From the NCBI RefSeq assembly GCF_900110105.1, contig NZ_FOCL01000003.1:682001-746000 (forward strand): a stretch of 64,000 bases of DNA, read 5' to 3'. The DNA comes from Mucilaginibacter gossypiicola (GTDB lineage: Bacteria; Bacteroidota; Bacteroidia; Sphingobacteriales; Sphingobacteriaceae). The notes below the pieces were generated by a model, which was not told where the DNA came from, ran no database searches, and saw nothing but the letters and a program-made list of their open reading frames with translations. Numbering within the stretch: position 1 is the stretch's first letter; every line of letters starts with the position of its first letter. The position numbers were made by a program, and so were the translations under genes. Below, in pieces: positions 46,701 through 52,906 of this stretch.

Positions 46701-47231
46701 ATCGAGTACACCGATGGGCGTGCCTTGCTCCTCCTTAGCCCTGGCAAGTGAAAGCTGGTAAAGATTGCTGGTTTCGGCTATAATAGTTTGCAGGTCCCAT
46801 TTGGTATAGTCATCACCATGATTTTCAAGGCGGCTTCGCTGGCTATACTGATAACGGTTTTGCTGATAATAATTCCAGTACATTTCGGCCAGCATTGATT
46901 GTAATACCGGTTTTACAGGATACTGTGCTTTATCAATATCAGTTTTAAGCCTGGCGATAATAGCCACCAATGCTTCTTCTTCAATATATGACTGAAAGGT
47001 CATCCGGTAAATAACCGCGCGAACCTGTTGTGGTGTATTCTTTTCATCATGAGCCAGCTTGTCGAGCTTATCAACTTCTTTCAAAGCCGATTTGGGCAAA
47101 CCTATAGCCGCCAATGAATCAATCCGGAAGCTGAGGGCATCATATTTATTTTGTGCTGATACTTTGTTAACAGAAATAGTGAAACCTAATATGAACAGAC
47201 AGGCAAGTGTTTTGGCAAGTTTTGGTAACAT
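40752..47231 (-). CDS. Alpha-2-macroglobulin family protein with thioester motif
   Basis: About 2159 residues from the ATG at 47231, which places a signal peptide at the N-terminus (KTLACLFILGFTISVNKVSA); an ATG at 47288 would add 19. After a helical N-terminal third come MG-type beta domains (GQTVYFKALQ, LMLFTDRQIYRPG), an inserted carboxypeptidase-regulatory-like domain at about 1210-1290 (VVSGRVMNEFNMPVPGIKV), and the thioester domain with Cys1617 in FPYECSEQLFSRYYAN. The CxEQ motif is the reactive thioester seen in protease-trapping members. Bacterial forms are periplasmic protease traps or envelope guards. A penicillin-binding protein 1C gene, the common partner, is not adjacent. Confidence 0.92.
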   Translation of the reverse strand: MLPKLAKTLACLFILGFTISVNKVSAQNKYDALSFRIDSLAAIGLPKSALKEVDKLDKLAHDEKNTPQQVRAVIYRMTFQSYIEEEALVAIIARLKTDIDKAQYPVKPVLQSMLAEMYWNYYQQNRYQYSQRSRLENHGDDYTKWDLQTIIAETSNLYQLSLARAKEEQGTPIGVLDGVLKGDKTIRYLRPTLYDLLVQRAFEFFLADEPEIIKPKMAFSVNNPAFFGDARSFVKLNINSADTASTWYQGIKLLQQATAFHLRGNNEEALADVELQRLRFLHEKSTLSNAGSLYLLGLKQIAVNYASKPLSAEAFVLSGYYYQQLDSLVIAHGYYEKAKELFPNSISGKNAAAYIKEIERQALTAQMEDVYAPGKPMLASLQYANVKQAKFSIYSITDSQIDQLKKNNKQNQGQELLITKKVYDFVSKLKPIESVSLALPDPHDYRSHRLEFKIAPLRPGNYMIMVTDTSMKKNDLTGLARFRVSGLAYVTRLRPNGVKEVRVLDRDSGKPLKGVKVDIYNTYNGEGKVAKIPVTSGISDADGLFTFTNGLTYYSVDLATANDKFTGKSDYIGGYLETSQPIALPIEHMMLFTDRQIYRPGQTVYFKALQISTLNNKSRIVPNAQVVVNLFDYNNQRRDSLKLKTNEYGTVAGSFIIPRQIVGGAMFITAHDGAALLRVEEYKRPTFQITFPPVTETYHFNDSVHIKGKVTAFSGYGLSGARIVYHVVRVPDRRIYYIRTRKSDYNYYNERSAEVKFDTIKANSSGEFDFAFKASAEGAKLPDMYAYNITADVTDGSGETQSANTVVKVSDNALDLALRIPDALSANDKTIIPVKLNNINGQPQSGVLDVKVYSLMQPGSVFKKRLWQVPDQFLISAEEFRKVFPAYAYKNDDNRDTWQMNKTIVDNRIKVSDTTNSMLDLSALKKQPTGIYKLVIDARNSKGDTTSQTYYIKVHNEPGNAPDMDSWLTTINDEVNKPGETAEFWLGTSRESHVLVEKYEGPKMLSSEWLTIKGNQQRDLKIAIPATAKSNFAVQFLMLNDNRLYSYYKQIKIKDTASALNIRFLTFRNKLQPGEKEQWKLQVSAQDKEQEQAELLAGMYDASLDDVALSQSWDQQLPIYGYNPDYFSWQTYSEFLRTVYTSPFNETFYYGARTLNFNYETLNWFGYNYWGGQNYGYNGYIASVSNYKKGSDKDNQIEVSYLKNSALIKNGTVVSGRVMNEFNMPVPGIKVMIKGTDISTTSNSLGFYKIKIARNATLIFSGKYFITQYINQPVNGYVRMSFEKGISVRVNGKDYLDVAPPGVNSMDSAFVDEGVVDEAVGNSDKLKARSAIPVMVRGMASGVQVGYSAASFTNYSRKASLQEVQFKSVGMNYDELGFTPKPITTRKNFNETAFFYPQLHTDDKGQILIDFTMPEALTKWKFRAFAHNKQLQLGYTEAEVVTQKQLSINANMPRFLREGDTVTISARLANLEAEPLKGKVELRLFNGINMQPVSLFVNNNDAQQKFEVGASATKAVSFKLVIPPGFDALTYRLTADAGKYSDGEENTIPVLPNRMLVTESMPMLVRAGQNKTFNFDKLINNNSPTLKSKTLTLEYSQNPAWYAVQAIPYMMEFPYECSEQLFSRYYANSLSTDLIGKMPLIKQVFDQWKSSDSKELLSNLEKNQELKTTLLEETPWLQDAISESEQKKRIAQLFDLNKMSYEMKANLDKLKQKQLPNGAFPWFGGTYADNYITRHVLEGIGQLYHLKIAAANDKTLKDIADKALDYMDAELITEDKEAKKQKNYQSRDVNQNEVHAWYVRSYYTDKAMVPELKSIFNNYLKRAEDQWVTQSLYEQGMIALTMLRNVKPLVARAIIKSLLETAQTSDEMGMYWGKNIVGYYWYQSPIETQSLMIELFTEAGNNDKAVEEMKIWLMRNKQTNNWKTTKATAAVVYALLLKQENWLQGSATSEVKLDNKPLTELKPDIKADAGTGYIKTSWVDEQIKPSLGKVEIKNNGKSISYGAMYWQYLEQMDKITPSQTDIHLERKYFIKKQTDAGPVLQAVDATHQPKTGDLLKVVVYLKAGRDYEYVQLKDLRPAGTEPVSALSEYKYQDGLSYYQVTKDVATNFFISNLNKGSYVFEYELRVAQPGNFSTGITSIQCMYAPEFNAHSEGNRVVFK

Positions 47232-47483
47232 GCTGGATAGTGGTTTGGGTTGATGTTTAAACGGAGAAACAAGATATAAAATATCCATGAGGTGAAATTT
47301 AGCGTTTTTTAACAGTTGGATATGAATGCAGCAAGTATAGTTGCGTCAATCCGGCGAGCATTCGCAATAACATTAAGATGCAGGATATCCCCACTTTCCA
47401 TAAAACAATTTTAACTCTTGATCTCCAGCCAATTGAAACAGTAATATTACTTTGTAAATTAATTTAATAAGTTAATTTTAGTC

Positions 47484-48824
47484 ATGCTTACCACCAATCG
47501 TAAACCAATTAAAACACTGCTGCTCACCGCCCTCATTAGCTTTAATGGCTTGCAGAGCAACGCCCAAACCAAACCGGGCACAACCGAAATAACCAAATGG
47601 CAATACGGTAAAACCGGAGCTGTTTCACTTACTTACGATGATGGCTCCATGAACCAGTTCAGAAAAGCACTGCCTGTAATGGAACGTCTTAAAATGCCGG
47701 CCACATTTTTCATCATTACGGGCTCCATACCGGGATCCAAATACCATGGAAAATTTATTGGCCGTCCGGTAAAGGAGATTATCAAAGAATCGGCAACGGT
47801 TCCAACTAATGATCAAAACTTTTTTGAACGATGCTCTGCCGCAGGCTATTTAGGCTATATGGGTACCATCGCCTCACATACACAAGCGGGAAGTTTGTAT
47901 GACAGCGGTAAAAAAGATAAGGCTTTTAAGGTGCTTGATGACATCTATGCCAAAGCTCGCAATGGCGAGTTGAAGCCGGGCTATGAACCTAATGATGAGT
48001 TTAAACAGTCTGTAGGTTCAACCTGGGATGATTTCAGAAAGGACGCGGCCAAAGGTTATGAGTTTGCCAGCCACTCTATCACCCACCCAAGCATGCCCGG
48101 TTTGGATGAGCCAAACCTGCTTTGGGAACTTGAAAAAAGCAAGGCAGATATCCTGGCCCAGCTTGGACCCAAACATACCTTTTCGGCAGAGTGCCCCTAC
48201 GGGTTTGAAAATGACCGTGTAATGAGCTACGCCCTCAAAATATATCCCGCATTGCGTAACCGTATGCCCGAACCATGGCTGAAGGAGATTGACCGCGCCA
48301 GTAAACAAACGCCCGGCTCAACCGATAAAGATTATATTCAATGGCAACGCGGCGCCACTACCAAAACACCATTGCCTGTAATGAAGCTTTGGGTTGATAC
48401 TACACTTAACCATACCAATACCTGGCTGGTACTGGTTTTCCATGGCATCGATGGTATGGGTTACGAAGCGCTGCCCAGCACCCTGCTCGATGAATATTTT
48501 CAATACATCAAAAGCAAAAACGATAAACTTTGGATAGCCACATTTGGCGATGTAACCCGCTACATGCGCGAACGTGAACACGGCAAAGCGGTGGCCTCAG
48601 CTGCTGGCGGCAATATCCAAATTAAAGTGAGCCATGACCTCGACGGCACAATGTATTATCTGCCGGTAACGCTCAAAACCTATGTATCAACCGGGTGGAC
48701 AAGCGTAACCGTTACACAAGGTAAGAAAAGTAAAAAGGTAAAAACTACCAAAGACGAAAAAGGCACTTACGTGCTATACCAGGCACAGCCAAATGAGGCA
48801 ATAGTAACACTGAAAAAAGGATAA
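47484..48824 (+). CDS. Secreted polysaccharide deacetylase (NodB/CE4-like)
   Basis: 446 residues with an N-terminal signal peptide (LLLTALISFNGLQSNAQ). NodB-fold motif 1 is SLTYDDGSMNQF (Asp-Asp) and motif 2 is SHSITHPSM (HxxxH), which together provide the metal site and base of carbohydrate esterase 4 enzymes. The region AECPYGFEND is the likely third motif. An insertion between motifs 1 and 2 makes it longer than simple NodB proteins, and the C-terminus adds a beta-rich domain of about 80 residues. The likely reaction is N- or O-deacetylation of a polysaccharide; the substrate is not readable. Confidence 0.86.
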   Translation: MLTTNRKPIKTLLLTALISFNGLQSNAQTKPGTTEITKWQYGKTGAVSLTYDDGSMNQFRKALPVMERLKMPATFFIITGSIPGSKYHGKFIGRPVKEIIKESATVPTNDQNFFERCSAAGYLGYMGTIASHTQAGSLYDSGKKDKAFKVLDDIYAKARNGELKPGYEPNDEFKQSVGSTWDDFRKDAAKGYEFASHSITHPSMPGLDEPNLLWELEKSKADILAQLGPKHTFSAECPYGFENDRVMSYALKIYPALRNRMPEPWLKEIDRASKQTPGSTDKDYIQWQRGATTKTPLPVMKLWVDTTLNHTNTWLVLVFHGIDGMGYEALPSTLLDEYFQYIKSKNDKLWIATFGDVTRYMREREHGKAVASAAGGNIQIKVSHDLDGTMYYLPVTLKTYVSTGWTSVTVTQGKKSKKVKTTKDEKGTYVLYQAQPNEAIVTLKKG

Positions 48825-48835
48825 TTATGTTGGAT

Positions 48836-48892
48836 AGTTATTTCGTGCTGAAATGGTCAATGTAAAAACATCTTATTTCAGCACGAATAACT
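48836..48892. terminator. Long hairpin after the deacetylase gene
   Basis: AGTTATTTCGTGCTGAAAT pairs with ATTTCAGCACGAATAACT with a single-base bulge and a loop of about 20 bases. It begins 12 bases after the stop. There is no T-run, so it may stabilise the transcript 3-prime end rather than terminate strictly. Confidence 0.6.
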
Positions 48893-48925
48893 ACGCTTAG
48901 AAACTGTTTAAAAATGTAAAATATT

Positions 48926-49057
48926 CATTGCCGTTGGTTTCAACCAACGGAGTAAAAAGCTAAAAATTCCTGGCTTTAGCCTAATTACGCAAGCAGATTT
49001 GGGCTGAAACCCTCTTATTGCTACTCATTATTCCGTTGGTTAAAACCAACGGCAATG
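48926..49057. repeat. Composite palindromic repeat, CCGTTGGTT family
   Basis: Two short palindromes, CCGTTGGTTTCAACCAACGG at 48931-48950 and CCGTTGGTTAAAACCAACGG at 49033-49052, are flanked by CATTG and CAATG so that the whole element is also inverted. The intervening sequence carries weaker pairs (GGCTTTAGCC, GGGCTGAAACCC). Confidence 0.88.
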
Positions 49058-49067
49058 AAGTTTTCTG

Positions 49068-49168
49068 GTAGAGACGCATCACATGCGTCTCCCATAGGAC
49101 GAGCAGCTTCGTAATCATTAACTTCAAGAATTTAAATGTAGAGACGCATGTGATGCGTCTCTACATTT
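49068..49168. repeat. Paired palindromic repeat (GAGACGC family, copy 3)
   Basis: Unit one at 49071-49091 is identical to the first unit at 7914-7934. Unit two at 49134-49168 has a 16-base arm (AAATGTAGAGACGCAT, loop GTG). It lies 26 bases past the stop of the flavohaemoglobin gene. Confidence 0.92.
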
Positions 49169-49194
49169 AAAACAATTAATTTAAAACGGCCTCT

Positions 49195-50409
49195 TTAATT
49201 CAACTGCAAGGTTTGCGGGCCAAACTCTTCAAAATGGATCAACTGTTTATCGATCCCTTTTTTCAACAGTTCGCGGTAATGCAGCTCAATAAAACCAGCC
49301 GGACCGCAAATGTAATATTCAGTATCTGGTTCAAAAATTTCATTGCCCAGTTGGTTAAGGTCAACCCAGCCGGTATATAAATCATCGCCCCCCCCTTCTT
49401 CAGCCTCGCTATAGAAAATATGTTTTTTAACCTCTTCGTTTTTACCTTCCCAATGTTCAATAACCTCTTTAAAGGCATGCACATTTTTATCGCGGCAACC
49501 GTGAATCCATGTTTTAGGCCTTTTGCTGCCGCTTTTGATCAGGCTTTCCAGCATACTCATTAAAGGGGTTTGGCCAACGCCGCCACTTATAAAAACTATC
49601 GGATGATCACCGTCGCCGCTTAGCGTAAAGCCACCTGCTGGTGCCGATACCTCGATGATATCGCCTTCATTCACGAAATTATGCAGACGGTTGCTGATCA
49701 TTCCATCAGCAAGCAACTCAGTTCCGGCCTCACGTTTAACCGAAATACGGTAATACTCGCCATTGGGTGCACTCGAAATGCTGTACTGGCGGGGCTGTAA
49801 CAAATTAAGCTCGGGCAAAAATAAACGCACGCTCAAAAACTGACCGGGAGTAAAATCGGGCACCTGACCGCCGTGCGTAGGATAAAGATAAAACGAAGTG
49901 ATTTCGGCAGATTCCTTTACTTTCCGCTTTATTACAAATGGACGCCAACCTGTCCATCCACCTTTTTTAGCTACTTGTTTGCTGTAAAGGTTTTGTTCAT
50001 GTCCGGCCATGATAGCGGCCAGCTGATTGTAAGCAACCGTCCAGGCTTCCAGCAGTTCAGGTGTTGCAGCATCGCCTAATACCTCGCCAATTGAGGCAAT
50101 AAGATGCCCGCCTACAATAGCATAATGCTCGGGCCTGATATCCAAACTTGTATGTTTTTGACCAATGCCGTCAAGTACCGGCATTAATACCCCGGGATTT
50201 TCAATATGCTCGGCATAGGCCAGTACGGCCATAGCGAGAGCCGTTTGCTGTTTGCTGTTTTGCTGATTGCCCATGTTAAACACATTTTTAAGCTCGGGGT
50301 TGTGGGTAAACATCCGGTTGTAAAAATGAGTTGTTAACAATACTCCATGCTCCTTCAATACAGGCACTGTGGCCTTAACCAACTCTTTTTGTTCTTTAGT
50401 AATCATCAT
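49195..50409 (-). CDS. hmp: Flavohaemoglobin, nitric oxide dioxygenase
   Basis: 404 residues, normal Hmp length. The globin domain (1-140) has distal Tyr30 and Gln54 and proximal His86 (GQKHTSLDI). The FAD domain (about 150-255) has RQYSISSAP, and the NAD domain has FISGGVGQTPLMSML and YYICGPAGFI. Hmp oxidises NO with O2 and NAD(P)H to nitrate in the cytosol. It is the last gene of the block starting at the Rrf2 regulator and follows a cupin, a hemerythrin and a truncated globin, which supports a nitrosative-stress role for the whole block. Confidence 0.96.
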   Translation of the reverse strand: MMITKEQKELVKATVPVLKEHGVLLTTHFYNRMFTHNPELKNVFNMGNQQNSKQQTALAMAVLAYAEHIENPGVLMPVLDGIGQKHTSLDIRPEHYAIVGGHLIASIGEVLGDAATPELLEAWTVAYNQLAAIMAGHEQNLYSKQVAKKGGWTGWRPFVIKRKVKESAEITSFYLYPTHGGQVPDFTPGQFLSVRLFLPELNLLQPRQYSISSAPNGEYYRISVKREAGTELLADGMISNRLHNFVNEGDIIEVSAPAGGFTLSGDGDHPIVFISGGVGQTPLMSMLESLIKSGSKRPKTWIHGCRDKNVHAFKEVIEHWEGKNEEVKKHIFYSEAEEGGGDDLYTGWVDLNQLGNEIFEPDTEYYICGPAGFIELHYRELLKKGIDKQLIHFEEFGPQTLQLN

Positions 50410-50447
50410 TTTAACATTATATATTTATAATTAATTGCTGTGCCCGC

Positions 50448-50744
50448 TTAGCCTTGTATTAAAAGGCAAATGCTATCCTCAAGGGCCAGCAGGCTGTGCA
50501 GCACGTTTATAGGTATTTCAAAATCAGCATCGCGTTTCAGATTAACCGAGCGTTCATGCTCGTTATACAGCACGTTGCCTTCTGTAACTATAAGCCTGGC
50601 AGGTACAACTGTTTTATGTTCTTTTAAAACAGCCCCTTTTTTCAGGCCGATAACCATCATTTTATAGCTGTCGCTTTGTTTCAGTATTTTAACTACCGGC
50701 CCCGTGGCCAACGGCATTTGCTCCCTTACTTGTTCAATTGTCAT
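50448..50744 (-). CDS. Small cupin-like protein
   Basis: 98 residues. The pattern of short beta strands (KMMVIGLKKGAVLKEHKT, RLIVTEGNVLYNEHE, FEIPINVLHSLLALEDS) is that of a single cupin barrel. Two His residues (LKEHK and VLHSL) and a Glu could hold a metal, but the full cupin metal motif is not complete. It lies between hemerythrin and flavohaemoglobin, close-packed. A related 97-residue cupin is three genes away. Role unknown, perhaps in NO or metal sensing. Confidence 0.7.
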   Translation of the reverse strand: MTIEQVREQMPLATGPVVKILKQSDSYKMMVIGLKKGAVLKEHKTVVPARLIVTEGNVLYNEHERSVNLKRDADFEIPINVLHSLLALEDSICLLIQG

Positions 50745-50766
50745 TTTATTCCGTATTTAATGAGAT

Positions 50767-51267
50767 TTAGGGCTTTATACCACCCTTTTTTTTATGCTCA
50801 TCTACCCAAAACTCATCTTCATAAGCATCGGTAAAAGGTGTTTGGTGCAGCCTGGCCAATGATTCGCCAACGCATTCAAGCGTTTCGGGAGGCAGCTCAG
50901 TTTCCAGGTAAGGAAATAGCTCGCGCTCCTCAAAACGGATATGGCTTGTAAGTAATTCGGCAAAAAAAATGTATTCATCGGCGGTACGTAGCCCGCCGTT
51001 ATTGGCCAGCAAAACCCAGGCTGCTAATTCATCGTGTTCTTTTTGAGCTTTTCGCGTAAGCTCATTATCCATGAGGCAAAACAGCAATTGCTCTTCTTCC
51101 TCAAAATGACTTTTCAGATGCGCTTTCCAGAAATAACTGATGTACTTATTGATCCGCCAAAACGGTACACTTCTTTTAAGCCCTTCCTTGATCTTCCAAC
51201 CAAAGAGCAGGCCAGCATGATGGTCGCGCGATAGCGCCATGATGTGTTCACTTCTTTTAATGGACAT
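50767..51267 (-). CDS. Hemerythrin HHE-domain protein
   Basis: 166 residues from the ATG at 51267; a TTG nine bases earlier is less likely. The diiron ligands are in place: His-His in SRDHHAGLL, HLKSHFEEEE, EHDEL and HIRFEERELFP. It is a four-helix bundle that can bind O2 or NO or act in iron-sulfur repair like YtfE/Ric. It lacks the N-terminal ScdA-type domain with its cysteine motif. It lies between two small cupins in the NO-type block. Confidence 0.9.
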   Translation of the reverse strand: MSIKRSEHIMALSRDHHAGLLFGWKIKEGLKRSVPFWRINKYISYFWKAHLKSHFEEEEQLLFCLMDNELTRKAQKEHDELAAWVLLANNGGLRTADEYIFFAELLTSHIRFEERELFPYLETELPPETLECVGESLARLHQTPFTDAYEDEFWVDEHKKKGGIKP

Positions 51268-51278
51268 GGCCTGCAAGC

Positions 51279-51572
51279 TTAATTAACATAAGTGTTACCG
51301 GGCTCAAAGTATTTGATCTGCGCACCGTTGGCCAAAACAATCCAGGCCTTAAAATCATTGATTATTTTAAGCATATGCTCCTCATTGGCCTGGATCAGGA
51401 ATGTTTCGCCTTTGCTTAATTCATAGGTTTCACCAGCATAAATAAGCAAGGCGTTACCGTCTTCCACAATCAGGTAAGCATCGGATGTAGCAATATGCCT
51501 TTTCATATTTGCGCCTGCGGCGAACTCAATTTTAACCACCTGAAAGTGCTCGTTTGTTTGAAGTTGTTTCAT
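51279..51572 (-). CDS. Small cupin-domain protein
   Basis: 97 residues. Cupin strands are visible as VVKIEFAAGANMKRHIAT, AYLIVEDGNALLIYAGETYEL and FLIQANEEHMLKIINDF, with His residues at the two positions usual for cupin motifs 1 and 2. It ends 11 bases before the hemerythrin ATG. It resembles the 98-residue cupin nearby in size and fold but is not close in sequence. Function unknown. Confidence 0.75.
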   Translation of the reverse strand: MKQLQTNEHFQVVKIEFAAGANMKRHIATSDAYLIVEDGNALLIYAGETYELSKGETFLIQANEEHMLKIINDFKAWIVLANGAQIKYFEPGNTYVN

Positions 51573-51602
51573 AACCTAATTTTTAATATCCCAATGCATG
51601 GC

Positions 51603-51989
51603 CTACATGACAACCCGCCCCGGCCCGCCTTTCATGTTGGCCAGTTTACTCATAAACATTACTGCCATTAAACCAGCCCTATTTTTTGCGTCGGCGGCCC
51701 TATGGCCGGCGAAATGTGCATCAACTGTTTCAGTAAACAATTTCAGCCAGCGATCAAAATGATCGTTACCTATAGGTAGCGGCGCATGCCTGGCAAAGGG
51801 ATTTCCTTTAAATCCCGGCACACCAAACAAAGCGGCATTCCAGAAAGCGTACATTTTATCAAGGTGCGGCTGCCAGTCGTCTTTTATTACTTCGGCAAAA
51901 ACAGGCCCCAATAACCCATCAAGCCGCACCCTGGTATAAAATTCATCAACCAGTAGTTTGATTGATGTTATGTTTTCGATATCGTTCAT
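51603..51989 (-). CDS. Group III truncated haemoglobin
   Basis: 128 residues from the ATG at 51989. The group III signature is strong: VDEFYTRVRLDGLLGPVF at the start, MYAFWNAALFG, then the proximal-His region FARHAPLPIGNDHFDRWLKLF. These haem proteins are small and cytosolic and are linked to NO, O2 or peroxide handling, often near respiratory genes. It is followed by the small cupin and hemerythrin genes. Confidence 0.92.
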   Translation of the reverse strand: MNDIENITSIKLLVDEFYTRVRLDGLLGPVFAEVIKDDWQPHLDKMYAFWNAALFGVPGFKGNPFARHAPLPIGNDHFDRWLKLFTETVDAHFAGHRAADAKNRAGLMAVMFMSKLANMKGGPGRVVM

Positions 51990-52089
51990 TTTTTGTTTAT
52001 TCAATTACTCGAGGGGCAGATCATTACGCTTGCGACTGTCACAATTATTATTTCATTAAACACACAGACCTGTTTGAGCCTAAATAAGT

Positions 52090-52180
52090 TTGTCATACTG
52101 AGTGATAGCGAAGGATCTTCTTCAATATGCAAAGCCGCTATACAGAGCGAAGAAGATGCTTCGTACCTCAGCATGACAAA
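52090..52180. repeat. Inverted repeat, TTGTCATACTGAG family
   Basis: The outer arms TTTGTCATACTGAG and CTCAGCATGACAAA pair with one mismatch. An inner pair (GAAGGATCTTCTTC with GAAGAAGATGCTTC) extends the stem. It splits the minus-strand block between the oxidase genes and the truncated globin gene, so read-through may be partial. Confidence 0.85.
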
Positions 52181-52218
52181 GGCTCTTTAGCTTCATTACT
52201 CAATCACTAATCTCTCCT

Positions 52219-52626
52219 CTACAACTTCACCGCCAACGATGTGATAATGAAATACCCCGTCCATGCTACAAACAGGATGATCCCCACCACCAGCCACCAG
52301 GGGATACTTTGCGGGGTTTCACTGCCCGCCAGCATAAATGTTTTCTGATCGCCTTTACCGTATGCATTGATCATCAGGGGCAGTACGCCTTCAACAATTT
52401 CATCTTTCTTTAAACCCTCAATGGCTATTGCCGGCCCGTTACGCACCACAAAAGGGATCAGCTTAATGCCTTCCTTCCCCTGGTGGTCTTTACTTACTAC
52501 TTTCAGCACATGGCTGCCATCAGTTAATTTGCGGGTATCCAGATCAAAGGTTACAGGCGCAGGGAACTCGCCTATCGGCTTCGGGTCTTCATCAATAAAC
52601 AGGGTTACAAAACTTTGATCTCTCAT
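52219..52626 (-). CDS. Oxidase-linked Ig-like protein with C-terminal membrane anchor
   Basis: 135 residues. No signal peptide. The first 100 residues look like one beta-sandwich (VTLFIDEDPKPIGEFPAP, DGSHVLKVVSKDHQGKEGI, FVVRNGPAIAI). A single C-terminal membrane helix follows (PWWLVVGIILFVAWTGYFI). Its ATG overlaps the stop of the 88-residue gene upstream by four bases (ATGA), so the two are coupled. It is the fourth gene of the oxidase operon. No known oxidase subunit matches clearly; it is not FixH-like in layout. Confidence 0.75.
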   Translation of the reverse strand: MRDQSFVTLFIDEDPKPIGEFPAPVTFDLDTRKLTDGSHVLKVVSKDHQGKEGIKLIPFVVRNGPAIAIEGLKKDEIVEGVLPLMINAYGKGDQKTFMLAGSETPQSIPWWLVVGIILFVAWTGYFIITSLAVKL

Positions 52627-52889
52627 GGCTTCAGGTCGTTTAAAATCATCCGTTTAATGTGTTCTTCGTTTTTTTCACCAGGCTTTATAAAGCATTTGAT
52701 AGTGGCTACAAGCACGTACAGCGTAATGATTACCATTACAAAAACTATAAGATAATCCCAGTTACTATCGGGGCCGGCACCATGAGTTATGCCGCCGAAA
52801 CCAGCGGGCTGTTGTTTTTTGCAAGCCTCACAAGCTATAACATCCAACTTCAGGATGAGCATGAGCAGCAGTATGATATATTTTTTCAT
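52623..52889 (-). CDS. Small membrane protein with CxxC, oxidase operon
   Basis: 88 residues. An N-terminal hydrophobic run ends at VIAC (Cys20), a possible lipobox or signal-peptide end, and gives the motif CEACKKQQP with Cys20 and Cys23. A membrane helix follows at about 46-67 (LIVFVMVIITLYVLVATIK) with a short charged tail. CxxC without His rules out a c-type haem site; metal binding or thiol exchange is possible. It lies 17 bases after the cytochrome subunit gene. Function unknown. Confidence 0.72.
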   Translation of the reverse strand: MKKYIILLLMLILKLDVIACEACKKQQPAGFGGITHGAGPDSNWDYLIVFVMVIITLYVLVATIKCFIKPGEKNEEHIKRMILNDLKP

Positions 52890-52906
52890 TTTGGGCTTCT
52901 GATTTT

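Larger units (their letters stand above)
48825..49194. other. Repeat-filled intergenic region
   Basis: About 370 bases between the convergent deacetylase and flavohaemoglobin genes. It holds three different inverted-repeat elements in a row, listed separately, and no credible gene. Confidence 0.8.

Noticed and set aside
48926..49168. Adjacent repeats as ends of an insertion sequence.
   Set aside because: No transposase ORF lies between or near the repeats.
52623..52889. The CEAC motif of the 88-residue protein as a haem c site.
   Set aside because: A c-type haem site needs CxxCH; here Lys follows the second Cys.
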